The position numbers and the translations under genes were made by a program. The notes under the pieces are model-generated. The model made no database searches, had not been told where the DNA came from, and saw only the letters and a program-made list of their open reading frames with translations. A DNA stretch of 64,000 nt. It comes from Orbilia blumenaviensis. Lineage: Eukaryota; Ascomycota; Orbiliomycetes; Orbiliales; Orbiliaceae. Below, piece after piece: positions 11,307 to 23,512 of this stretch. How positions within the stretch are numbered: the stretch's first letter is position 1; the number at the start of each line of letters is the position of its first letter. The stretch spans positions 1,426,001 through 1,490,000 of the forward strand of contig JAVHNS010000010.1 of NCBI GenBank assembly GCA_036872755.1, written 5' to 3'.

Positions 11307-14300
11307 ATGCCTTCTTCCCTTGAAAATCGGGACTACACAGTCGGGTGGATTTGTGCCCTTCCTCTGGAATTGGCTGCGGCAGTTCTTATGCTAGACGAGA
11401 ATCATGGAAAGCCGCAGAGACAGCATCACGCAGATAAAAATATATATCGTTTAGGTAAAATAGGGGAGCATAATGTTGCCATCGCCTGCCTACCTGCTGG
11501 TATGTATGGAATAGTCTCTGCAGCTACCGTGGCTTCCCAGATGCTCTCAACTTTCGAATCGATACGGTTCGGATTGATGGTGGGCATAGGCGGGGGCATT
11601 CCTAGCAAAGAAAATGATATTAGACTGGGTGATATCGTAGTTAGTCAGCCCAGCGGGACCTCCGGGGGGGTTATACAATACGACTTCGGGAAAACTATTG
11701 GTGGGGCTATCAGGGGGGTGGAACTCCAGCGTATTGGCTCACTAAACAAGCCGCCGATCATCTTGCTCAATGCTCTAGCAAATCTTCAGGCTGAGCATGA
11801 GATGGATGAAAGCAAAGTCCCCGAGATACTATTAGCGAAATTAGCGACCAAATCAAAAGACGTACAGACTAAATACTCACACCAGGGTTTCCCGAATGAT
11901 AACCTATATTTAGCAGATTACGAGCACATCGAAGATAACAGCACTTGCGAATCTTGCGATACTAGTCAAAGGATTAATCGGCCGGCACGCAACACAATTA
12001 ATCCAGTCGTTCACTACGGTATTATTGCATCTGGAAGCCAGGTCATTAAGCACGGTGCTACTAGAGATCGGGTTAGAAAGGAGCTTGGGTCGCGTGTAAT
12101 TTGTTTCGAAATGGAAGCAGCTGGGCTTATGGACAATTTTCCATGTCTGGTCATTCGAGGGATCTGCGATTATGCCGATTCGCACAAAAATGATTGTTGG
12201 CAGAGATATGCAGCTGCCGTTGCGGCTGCATATGCGAAGGAACTTCTCGATACCATTCCAGCAAGCGAAGTTGGCCCGATACCGCTTGTTGTCAATGTAC
12301 TTCAGATGGTCAATAAGAGTTAGACCCCTCTCACTTGGTTAGGTACAGATTCGTATAGTTTCATATCGATCCAGATATTACTATGCACTTAGGAATCTAT
12401 AGATACCGCTGCAAGTTCTTTAAGTTCTGACAGAATTGTTTACTAACTGAATTATTATCACTAAATTCTTGTTGATGATAGCGCATGAAAAATTGTAAGC
12501 AAAGTATCAATTCTCTTTATTGTTTCTCTGATTGAAGCTAGGGCAATATATTGATAAACAATCTTTTGTGTGCGGTAGAATTGATGTTGAGCACGCGGTT
12601 CAAGAAGCAAATCACGCGTCCCAAAAAGCACAATCCAAGGCGCTGTTAGATCGCCTACTCTATGCTGAGGGTGCCTCTTTCGGTCCACATAAGCAAGCTT
12701 CCGGTACTTGCGAAGAATGCTACCCAGGTACGAGAGTTGAAGTACTTGAAGAAATCAACGAATGGTTCCAGGCCGACGCGGGAGAGCCATCGATATTCTG
12801 GCTAAATGGTATGGCCGGTACGGGAAAATCTACATTAGCTCGATCCATTACTCGGTCTTTCGAAACAAACAATAAACTTGGAGCTAGTTTCTTTTTTGAC
12901 AGGGCCCAAAGCAACTTTTCTAGTGCTCAATTTTTCTTCAGAACCATTGCCTTTCAGCTAGCCCATAATATACCCGACTTAGGACCTCTCATCACCAAAG
13001 TGATCGAATCTAATATCGAGATCCATGCGACATCACTAGAAAACCAGTTCAAATACCTTATCCTACAACCTTTGTCACATTTACGAGCTGATATTTCAAA
13101 TTCGACTTCGCTATTGAAGTACGCCATTGTTATTGACGCTTTAGACGAATGCAAGGTAGAGGACGCCGTAAACATCATTCGCATGCTCTCTGAGATTGCC
13201 CCTCTGAAGATTGCAAAAATAATTTTAACGAGCAGACCCGACTTCCCAATACGTCTTTCTTTTGGTAACATACAGGGAACATATAGAAACTTTGTTCTTA
13301 CCAACTTTAGACCCGATACCGTAAAACGAGATATATCAATTTTCTTTGACGTCAAATTAGCGAAAGTGAGGGAAGACTGGAATCTACTTGATTGGCCTTC
13401 CGAGGAGCAGAAACAAACGTTAATCGATATGGCGACTCCTCTATTCATCGTAGCGGCAACCATTATCCGCTTACTTAGCGACGTTTACCACAATGTGGAA
13501 CCTGACCTGCTACTCTCTGAAATCCTCAAGTCCTTTACCACAATAGAAGGAGAAAAATTAACTGACTTGGAGAAGACCTACATCACAGTATTAAATCGGT
13601 TATTTGGAGGCCTCAAGATCAATTTCGCTAAAAGAATAATCATCGAGGGATTCCAAAAAGTCATTGGAACAATCATAAATCTTGCTTCTCCACTGTCTGC
13701 AAGTTCTCTTGCGCGCCTTCTTGGTATTAGGAAAGACGAAGTCAAGACTAGGCTGAATAATCTCCACTCCGTTCTCAATATTCCGGAAAACGATGACGAG
13801 CCAATTCGTCTCTTTCACATATCTTTCCGTGATTTCCTCACCGGCCCGACGCTTAAAAAGCTGGAATCTCAGTTCTGGGTTGACGAAATAGCACAGCATA
13901 AGACTATAGCCACTGCATGTCTAGAACGACTATCCAATCTCAAACAAAATATCTGCAATTTAAAGAGCCCCGGAGACCACAGGGCTACTATTAGTCGAGA
14001 AAAAATTGAGAGATGTTTGCCTCTAGATCTTCAATATGCTTGTCGCTATTGGGTCCACCATCTAAAGTTGGCTGGATACGGCATCCATGATAATGATCAA
14101 GTCCACGACTTTTTAAAGAAGCATTTCCTTCACTGGTTCGAAGCTCTATGCATTCTGGATAAATCACCAGACCTTATTCTCCAGATAAACGCGTTGAAGT
14201 CACTTTTGGTAAGCCACCTCGCTTAGTTTTAGCTTATATTGCCGTTATATTCCCGTTAATTAATCTCATTTCAGGACGCTCGCGGTGGCACTGAAGCCTC

Positions 14301-17300
14301 TCAATTCATCCATGATGCACATCGATTTACTTTGATGAACCGACCAGTAGCCGACACTACACCGCTTCAGCTATACTCTTCAGCCCTTATATTCGCTCCA
14401 CAGGAGTCTATCGTTCGGAAAACTTTCTTATACAAGGTTCTCGATGCGAACCATTTTAAGAATTTGCCGCTGGTAGAGGTTAAATGGGATGATCTACTAC
14501 AGACCCTGGACCCTCACGACCTTATCGGTTATTCCAAAAACCCAGGTCTTGGTGGGGTGTCATGTTATGAAAATCCGGGTCTTCAAGTACATGTTGGGCT
14601 TGAATTCACACCGCGCGGTGATAGGATCGCCACGTCGGCAGAGCACCGACGCCATTTCGCGATTACTATCTATGACTCTTTTACTGGGGCGGAAGTGCGG
14701 ACGCTCAGTGGGCACCAGGGTTTGGTCTGCGCAATGGCTTTCTCAAAAGACGGAAGGCTATTAGTGTCGGGTTCTATGGACAAAACTGTCAGGGTCTGGG
14801 ATTCTGTTACGGGTGCCCTCAAATTTACACTTCAAGGGAATGAAGGCGATATTAAAGCCGTGTCATTTTCATCGGATGAAAAATCGATCATCTCAATAGC
14901 TTCCAATGACATTATGCGATGGGACTCGGAAACTGGATTACCGCAACAAAGTAGGGGCCATTTTGCTGCGTCTTCATTTGCTGCTTTCTCTTTAGACAGA
15001 CGGCTGCTAGTATCTACCCCGGCACCGAACGAAGTCGCAGTCTGGATTTGTGATTCCTCGGGAGATCTCACGCTTGTCCCTTTACCTGGCTCCGGGATTG
15101 GTGACAGGGCGTTGATAACATTATCACAGAACGGCGAGATGGCTGCTATAGCGTCGATGACGGGACATTCCTGTGGTGCTAACATCAAAGTATATTTCAT
15201 AGCTACGGGCGCAGTATCTCATACGCTCAAACTGACACGGAACAGGATATGCGCTCTTACTTTTTTGCCTGATGGCCAACTTGTGGGATTGATTGAAGAG
15301 GGGGGAGGCCTTATGACTCTTCAGAACCTAAGCGCAGGATCAAAACTACAAGTAGCTCCTATTGAGGCTGAAAAATATCGAAGAGTTGTATCGCCTAGAA
15401 ATATCGCACTGGTAGCCATCTCACCGGACGGCCAATTCTCGGTATTCGTGAAAGGATGCGTTATCAGTGTGTATATATCAAGTACTGGAATAGAGGTTCG
15501 CAAACTGAAGGAGCGTTCTGGCATTCGTCCCGGCACAATCACATACCTGGCTATTTCGCAGGATAATAAGCGGATGGCCTTAGTAGCATACGGAGATGTC
15601 ATGATCTACAACTTTGAAACAGGCGAATTTATACGAAATCTAGGGACATTAGATCCGAATTTACGACAGCAAAGTGGGGTTGATTTACAATTCGAGGTTT
15701 TCCAGAGCATGGGTCCCGAAGACGGGTCATTTTACCCGATATTGATGGGAAAGTCGGTATGGGGACATGAAGTTGGGTATTATCTGCCTGATGGCAGAAG
15801 CACGGTTGTAAGGTTTTCCAGGAATGGGGAAAGAGTCGCGGCAGGCCGGGGGTCGATTGTCAAAGTCTGGGAATCAGATACAGGACAATTGCTAAAGACG
15901 TTAAAAGATCAGTGGCGCAATCTCTGGGAGCTCGACTTTACCCTGGAAGGAAACCTTATGGTATTCGGATCCGATGATACAATAAAAGTCTTCAAGGTAG
16001 CAACTGAGGGGTCTCTTGGACCGTTCCTTAACTGGGCGTGGGATGGGCGCATGGAGTCCAAGATTTATGCCGCTGCCGTTTCGCCGAACAATGCTCTTGT
16101 TGCGGTTTCGGGATCCAAAATATTACACGTTTGGAATCTGATCACGGGAAATCTTCAGTGGTCGCAAAAGTATATGTATTCAGGTCGCTATGCTTTTGCA
16201 TTTTCCCCAGATAGCAAGAGTATTGTGGTGGATTATCGTGGAGCCTTATCAGTACACGACTCCGAAAAGGGCAACATATTACGAGAAATGGGCCAATATC
16301 AATTTGAAAACGGGAGTTATTCAAAGGTGGTTTGGTCACCCGACCATAATCTTATCGCGGCTATAAATAGAGGTGGGGAGGTGAAGTTGCTTGACGGGGC
16401 CGCCCTAGAGTCCCCAAACAGCCTTAATACCACTGATTTCATGGGTTTAAGTTTATTTATTTCACCAAAAGGCGAACGAGTTGTCGCTATGCAAGCTAAG
16501 ACTATCGAACTATTTGATGCTCGCTCGTCAACAGGCGCTACAGCGTATGCGAGCGTACAGAATTTTGATTGCACACCATACCGATGGTTTAGCAATGAGA
16601 CAGGATGTGACCAAGATATCGACCGCTATCAGGGGCTTATATGTCATAAATACAGCATATTTTTCCCGGACATGTTCAGTGCAATCATTGCCGCTGATTT
16701 CAACTTACCAAGGACAGGGCAGCGATATATCAACGTCTGGGATTGCGAAGCAACAGAGTTCCAGCAATTAGATCTCGGTACCGATTCCCATCCTGGATTA
16801 GGCGCAGTCCCAATGAAGTTATCTTCTGATTGCAAGTCTTTGGCGGTGGCAACAACAAGTAATATCAGTATTTGGGATATACATACCGAAGTCGCCTCTC
16901 AATCAGATATCCCTCCGCTAAATACTTCTGATACCGATAAGGATACCAATCTCGGTGAGCAACAGATTTTAACTGTCCGATCGCCAGAAATTTCTAGAGC
17001 GTCCTACTAAGTAGAGCGTGGTTCTGGCTCCATAGATCATCTATACGATCAGGAATCCAATTCTGACAATTGGTCAAGGCGGCGTCAGGATCAGCCAAAA
17101 TTTAAAATACAAGCCTTACCACTAACTGAAATGGAAGATTCCATGGCATTTTCCCCCAATAGCAAATTATTCGCCTCTGTATGTTGGAAACACGACCTTC
17201 GACGTGGAAACCCCATCGTCAAAGTTTGGGACATCACGGACGAAGTACTTCTTCGGCAATGGCGTGTGGTAGGTCTAGGTGAAGCTAGATACGACAGGGT

Positions 17301-17844
17301 TACGCTAAAGTTCTCTCTTGACGGAAAGCTGGTGTTCTGCTATGATTCCACCACAGTTAATATTCAGAACATTTATTCAAGAGAGAAGTTGAGGAAACTT
17401 AAGCACGTCGAAACTGGGATCAAGGCTGCTGCATTATCACCTAACAACAAGCTGCTCGCATTTTATTCGAAAAAATTAAAGAAAATCATCATCCAGGAAG
17501 TAGAGAGTGAGAAAATATTACAAGAGATTACATGGCTGTGGCCGCTTTCCGAACTAACCTTCTCTACGTCCGGCCGACAACTGAAAACAAATTATGGTGT
17601 CGTCGATATCGAGCATTATGATGTTGATGTTCCCCCTTCCTCACAACACATCTTCCATGCTCTCGCCATCAATGGGGGATGGGTATATAGGAACCAGGAA
17701 AGGTTTCTTTGGCTTCCTCACAAATACCGGCCAAACGAAAATGAATTTACTATCAAAGGAAACACCATAGTATTTTATCTTAAGGGTCGCCCTTTGGATT
17801 TTCTAGAATTTACTGCTCGAGACGGTGGAGATGACAGCATATGA
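11307..17844 (+). CDS. NLR: PNP-NACHT-WD40 protein
   Basis: Large STAND/NLR protein, best read as one multi-exon gene of about 2050 residues. Residues 1-330 are a nucleoside-phosphorylase (PNP_UDP) domain: VGWICALPLELAAA, FGLMVGIGGGIPS, VICFEMEAAGLMDNFPC, RGICDYADSHKN. A NACHT domain follows with P-loop GMAGTGKST (12808-12834) and Walker B IVIDALDEC (about 13125). A clear intron (14209-14274, GTAAGC to TTTCAG) joins it in phase to a WD40 region with repeats such as GSMDKTVRVWDSVTG, running to the stop at 17842-17844. The frame is open after 14275 except for one TAA at 17008-17010. A 60-nt GTGAGC...GTAG candidate intron (16955-17014) would remove it without shifting frame. The PNP/NACHT junction (12297-12541) must also hold one or two introns; the exact splice is unresolved. 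Fungal NLRs of this kind act in non-self recognition and incompatibility; the ligand is unknown. The PNP part could instead be a separate short gene ending at 12323. Confidence 0.85.
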
Positions 17845-19315
17845 ATTACATCCATATGTAAGTCATCTTTCACATAAGCTCGGCGCGACTTGAAAGGGAC
17901 ACTGATTTACAGGTCTGATATTTATAGTAAAAAAGTGGCAGAAATAAGATTCTGGCGCCGCAAGCTAGTAAAGGAGTAATCTCGTACTAGTGTAGGATAT
18001 CACGGGCTAACTAATTAATCCTAAATATATGTAATGTAACGTTGTGAGCTACAAAAAACTTGACTTGTATATCAGATATATGTCCCGCGCGGTTCTATCA
18101 TTTGCCATCTGGGAAGCAGAGGATGTTATAAAACAGGAATACGCCTTGAGACAGCCTTTAAAACAACTGGCCGATCTTAAAAACGCTTTTTTGAAAACCC
18201 GGAATTAAATGATAGTGACGGCGTCTGGTCTCATAAGCTTACGAGACAAGGGTCTTTCGAAAACAATCTCTTGTGCGCTGGATATTCACACCATATTCAA
18301 GTTTGCGAGCCGTTCAAATCTCTACGACAAAGTTAAAGGATCGAAACCCCTTTATAGAACCTAAACTTCAAGTATCAAACGTGAAAGCCTTCACCATCGT
18401 CGCTATGGCCTTCACTGGTGACGCTCTAGCTGTTCTAACTCCAGCTCCAGCCGTTATTACTGAACGTACCTTAACTAGCACATATGTCTAGTGCTACTAG
18501 TGCTGAGGAGAGCCGAAGATTTTCCTTCTTTAGCATGTTATGCCTTTCCAAAAGACAAAAAACTCGGTCTCGTTGGTCTTGTTGGAACCGGCAAAAAAAC
18601 CCTCTTCTTGAAGAACCACAAACTTTGACATTTCCTACTGCAGTATTCCAATTATCAACCCGCGCACAGTCAACGCCAAGGCCTTATAACACCCCCATTA
18701 AAACATAGTATCGCCAAAATCTTTGATATGATTCGATCCCCTGTCAATAGCCCCGATTCGCGCATAAAGGATCTCCCTTTTGGGAGTATATATGCTATTT
18801 AAGCATTGCTAGGCAGTTATTTGTATTTAGAACATCGAAATCAATTCCCCCTCAGTCTTTCGGGTGCCCTTTATAGAACCGATAGCACTAATAGCCTATC
18901 TTTGGTTTGTCTATCGAATGCTTATGTCACGGGATGGCTATACGTTATATTGTCCCTAGGAGGAAGTCGCAAAAAAAAAAAAAAAAGGCTTCATATGATC
19001 ATGCTTCACGTTGTTGTTGTCAAATTTTTTGCCATATTTTAACGTTAGGAAGATATAGTACTTTAACACTGCTCTTTAGATATATGCTTATGGCTCGTGA
19101 TGCTGAACCTTTTAGAAGTGAGTAGGGATTTACACCACTGAGGAATGGTAGTTTAGGAGTAGATGATTCATCCCCTAGGTCTGAATGAAGCCATGGCAGA
19201 GTAGTATTAAGTTGTTGGGCTTGAAAACCTCGTTAGGGAAGAGTGCACAAGACAATGAATATTTAATACTGCACGCATACTAGCTAGATATTAAAAAAAT
19301 TCACAAGCTTCTTCG
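17845..19315. other. Intergenic with possible relic of a secreted-protein gene
   Basis: No intact gene seen. At about 18380-18450 the frame reads VKAFTIVAMAF followed by an alanine/leucine/proline stretch, which looks like a signal peptide whose ATG has become GTG; the frame then stops at 18491. A run of 16 A lies at 18971-18986. The remainder shows nothing recognisable. Confidence 0.4.
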
Positions 19316-20041
19316 CTACAGTCCGGCCAGCCTTCTAATAGCTGAATTCTCCATTGTAAACCCGTCCTGGTTAACACCTGCGCCCGCGACCTTTTCGCCA
19401 TCTCCGACAGCTAGTGATACGGCAACTTCCGCGAGCTTATCCGCTGTAATAAGGAGCCCAGGAATAAATGGTCTCAGTGGTGCCGCTATTACAGACCAAT
19501 ACTTTTCAACAAAAGTTTGCTTTCTATCCGCTGTCCAATTTTTACTGGGCTCAATTCCACCCGGTCGAAGATTGTACACCGAAAAAGCAGGCCTCGTCGC
19601 TGCGATCCCTAAGAGTTCCTTCTCAGCGGCGCCTTTTACCCTCCCAAACATCTGCTTGGATTGCCCGTTTTGATCTGCCCCATTTCCTGATAGGTATACG
19701 AATTTAAACTTTCCATCGACTGGAAGATCTTTGAAGGCCTCTGCTGCAGCTACCGGGTATGTCTTTGTGATGGTTGTGTATTCATCCTCTTTCATTCCCA
19801 CGCTGGAGATACCCTGTGCCCAAATGCAAGCGCTTGCCCCTGAGAGCTGATTGAGAAGGTCTGGAGGGTATGATGTGAAATCCTTTTGGATTATGACGTT
19901 GGCCTTAGGATTCCCGGTTGCTGCAATGACTGGCCGCCGGGAGAGAATGGAGACCTTTGAGACCGAAGGTGAGGATAGAGCGTGTTGGAGGATCGCGGAA
20001 CCGGCAAGACCAGTCGCACCAGTGAGGATTATGTGCACCAT
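19316..20041 (-). CDS. NAD(P)-binding Rossmann-fold protein (atypical SDR / epimerase-like)
   Basis: Single exon, 241 residues, ATG at 20041-20039. The N-terminus IILTGATGLAGSAIL carries the GxTGxxG dinucleotide-binding loop of extended or atypical short-chain dehydrogenase/reductase proteins. Later stretches, ILSRRPVIA, ACIWAQGISSVGM, KFVYLSGNGADQNGQS and YNLRPGGIEPS, follow the order seen in fungal proteins annotated as nucleoside-diphosphate-sugar epimerase-like or Fmp52-like. The classical YxxxK catalytic pair is not evident, which fits an atypical SDR. Substrate and pathway cannot be read from the sequence. It lies between the two NLR genes on the opposite strand, with no sign of functional linkage to them. 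The length and unbroken frame suggest a working gene. Confidence 0.88.
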   Translation of the reverse strand: MVHIILTGATGLAGSAILQHALSSPSVSKVSILSRRPVIAATGNPKANVIIQKDFTSYPPDLLNQLSGASACIWAQGISSVGMKEDEYTTITKTYPVAAAEAFKDLPVDGKFKFVYLSGNGADQNGQSKQMFGRVKGAAEKELLGIAATRPAFSVYNLRPGGIEPSKNWTADRKQTFVEKYWSVIAAPLRPFIPGLLITADKLAEVAVSLAVGDGEKVAGAGVNQDGFTMENSAIRRLAGL

Positions 20042-23000
20042 TCTCTTGAGATAAAGATTCTTGGAATGAAATTATATTGTCAAAGGCGTAATTTTATTAG
20101 AGTTATACAAAAATATATGTTGGAACGGCTTCTGATTGAGTTGACTAATGGATATATCGATATGATTCAAAAAGATGTGCAATTCGGCAACAACTTCTCC
20201 TCTCTTATATCTCTGTAGATTTCCTCCGTACTGCCATTGCTACCGGGATTACCCTTCACAAAATTTTGTAATCATCGCTTGATTGGTCCAACATTCAATC
20301 GGTTCGACCGCTTTCAGCGTCATCGTCACATTTTTTGTGAGGTGGAAATATTATGTGTTGCTGCGGGTGGCTGACAGGAACCAATTTATGCAACCGGCTT
20401 ACACTGCGGCTTCGCTAGCGCCGGAGTTATAACGGTGATGGGGTTAAACCAGGGCCCTAGGGCATTACAACGGTGTTAGACGACATCTTAAAATATCTTG
20501 GCTGTGATACAAGGCAAAATATAGCGACAGGCCGCGTAGGGAGTTTCGAAAATTTGATTAAAATGATGCTCTTTCGTGGGTGTCGATATCCGTTAATTCG
20601 GAAAGGTGGGTGGCTAGTGCTTTCTTATCTGGAAAAGTCGTACTCCGATTGCCATCCAATTGGCCTGGCTTTAGACTCATATTACTTACGCATGATATGA
20701 CGCACGGTGGTCTGATCACGTAAGTACGTCGACTTGCATTTGGGCGAGTACTGCATTGGGTCTCGTTATATGTGGTGTGGGCCATAGTTATGTGGCAATA
20801 GTAAATATAACGTTATAATCCTGGGCTAGTATCCGCAATATATTAATATTATAATATCTATAGACCCGCTCGATCGCAATAGCTATGATATGAGTTGACA
20901 GGTGATTGCTTGAGCTCCTTGAACACCTGCCATAACAAAAATCGATTTTAAGCATTTGAAAAACTGGACTGTATGCAAATTAGCTAATGTGTCCGTAGGT
21001 TTCGAATATTCCGGCCTCATTGTAAGAGGCAGTTCAATTTAGTCAAGGCCGTTTTCTGTCAATATCCATTGTGCGTATCATCACCTGGATTTTCCTGTAC
21101 TCCTTCTAACTTGCTCTCCGTGTCAATTAGAGATTTTGGCCAGAATTAAACTAGGAAGCTTAGGGTTGTAAATGCTTTGAGTTTGTAGACCTATTTCTAG
21201 GTTGAGATGATCTAGGTGAATTCATAAACCAGATTGGCAGTCTTTGTTGTTTTAGGAGGGTTAAGTGGGGCATCGCCGTTGTAATTATTTCCACTGCTCA
21301 GGTTGTTGATGGCATATTCAATTCAAAATTTGGCGTCCCTGCTAGGAGGGAAATAGTCGTCCAAGACTCGGTCGTGTCCTCCACTACTAAGATCTTCTCT
21401 TGAGTAAACTTGTTATTATCCTTTCTTTCGGCCCTTCATTTCAGGTGTCTTAAGATTAGCTTCTGTAAATTTGAGAACTTCACCAATATATTTTTTGTAT
21501 ACTGCAACCATCTCTTAACTATAACACGAGTGTGTTCGATAACAATCTTGTATTCTATCAACCTGTAAGTTGTTTCGTAAAGAATTAAATCCAATAAATA
21601 CTCAGATAGATAAAACGTTTATTGCGGTATAAGATAGGGTATTGGCGGCTATGATGTAGTGCCGAAGGCTCGCGAGTAACCAACCCAAAAGATAAGAGGC
21701 CGTCCTACATTGTCCTGGCATAGGAAGCCCTCGATATATCGTGCGGCTTAAACGCAAATATACTTTTACTTACAGATATTATGGATGTTGTCGCAGTAGG
21801 AATACTAGACGTTAATTAAATTCATCGCCAGAACTATTCCTTGCCATCTTGCTGACCTCTCTTTTCTTGTGGCTCTTGTTCGAAGCTAAGCTATGCAGAA
21901 ATATACACAGCTTGTCGAATTATAGTCTCAGTCCGTCAGCGAATCTCTTAGTTATGCTACGAAACGCGTCTTATACTTTATCTGCTATATACCTAGGTAA
22001 TATATGTAATATTAGTCTTGTAGTAGTCTCGGTCTCGTAGTAATGTGATATAAAAGAGGTCCTACTCCCCGTTGACCAGGTACCAAAATGTGTTGTTTCT
22101 TCTATGACCTTCCAAGAGGCTGGCTTTAGAAGTCTCGGCACTAGGCTCGTTGCCTTTAGTCTGTCTAAAACGTAATTTATAGTTTTACGACCAATATGCA
22201 TTGCATGGCCAATTGACTAATGCGAGCCTGCGGGGGCTGGTTTTGTACAGTTAGGTTTAAGCGCAGCGACAGCCGCAATCTAGTTCTACGTTTTTATATA
22301 TATCAAACACTTTACACACAGTCCTGATGGAGAGTACTCAAGTAACGTATGAGGAAGAAAGAGGGTGCGAAAGATTATACAGCCTATCACAGTATAAATT
22401 TTGTGGTTTTATCAATTTTCTCTAGTCTATACATCAATTTGTGCTGTACGGGCCGGTTATATAGTATTTATTTAATTCACATGCTGCGTAAACAACTATA
22501 GAAAGCTCCCGCACACTTGAGCTCCCATTCCTTTTATACATTTGAGCATTCCTTGCAATTATACAAGAATCTTATACTATCAGGATTTCCACTGTGGTTT
22601 TATAAAGAGCTTAGCTTCACTTCGGAGTTTTTTCTATGCAATGTTAAAACGGAGATCTTCCCTCGTGAGTGTACTTTGCGGGTCGATAAATCCTTCGGGA
22701 ACATCAAAACGTGATGTGTTGGTACTTGTTGGACCTAAACCGGCCGATGCGCTTTTGTTTACAAAACTACAGCTATGGTATGTTCTCTTGATGGGCATGG
22801 GTATCATGATATCACATCATCGATCCCCATTGTATAGTACATGTATAAATACTTAACATACCTAGGTAGGTAGAGTTGCAGTAGATAAGCAGAAAAGGAT
22901 ACTAGCTTTCTTCCTTGCTACTGCGTTTGTCATCCGTTTTACCGCGATGTGCGAAGTATTTCTTTTCTTCAAGGAAAATATGAGGACAACAGAAAGAATT

Positions 23001-23512
23001 TAACATAATGAGGTACATATATACATACACAAGGCTGCGAAACGCATCACCTCAAGGCTGGAAGCAAGGCTGCAGAACCACAAATGTATGATGCGCTGGC
23101 CATCCACCTCCCAAACTTGAGCAGATCCAAAAACAAAGGGAAATTTTCTAACAGCAGCCCCGTAGTTCAGAACTTAAACTCGAAATATCTGTTATCACAG
23201 CCTGTGAACGCGCACGCTCCTTGGAACCTCCGAAATAAATATATTCTTTTTAAAACTTACTAACCTACGGAGTACAGTCGGAAGACTAATTTTCCTTTCG
23301 TAGGATCTGTATTAATATCTGGCTGGTGAGTGTTTGCTCTGGTTCTGGTTTCCTTTCGAGGCCTCAAGCAAGCGGGCGGCTTAGGACTCCGCTTAGGACC
23401 CTGCTTCGAACCTGACTCTTTACCATTTCCTCGGCAATAGATTATAGACTAACGATTTAAACCCGTGAGCAAGTATAGTTATTCCAGTTAAGTCAGATCC
23501 TGGTTCTCAAAA
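20042..23512. other. Intergenic, AT-rich, no gene recognised
   Basis: About 3.5 kb without a supportable gene. Open frames are short (up to about 100 codons) and lack motifs; those at 20473-20700 and 22542-22856 were looked at and left out. The last few hundred bases are the upstream region of the second NLR. Confidence 0.5.

Noticed and set aside
12954..13463. 169-codon minus-strand open frame inside the NACHT domain
   Set aside because: Antisense shadow of a strongly conserved plus-strand domain.
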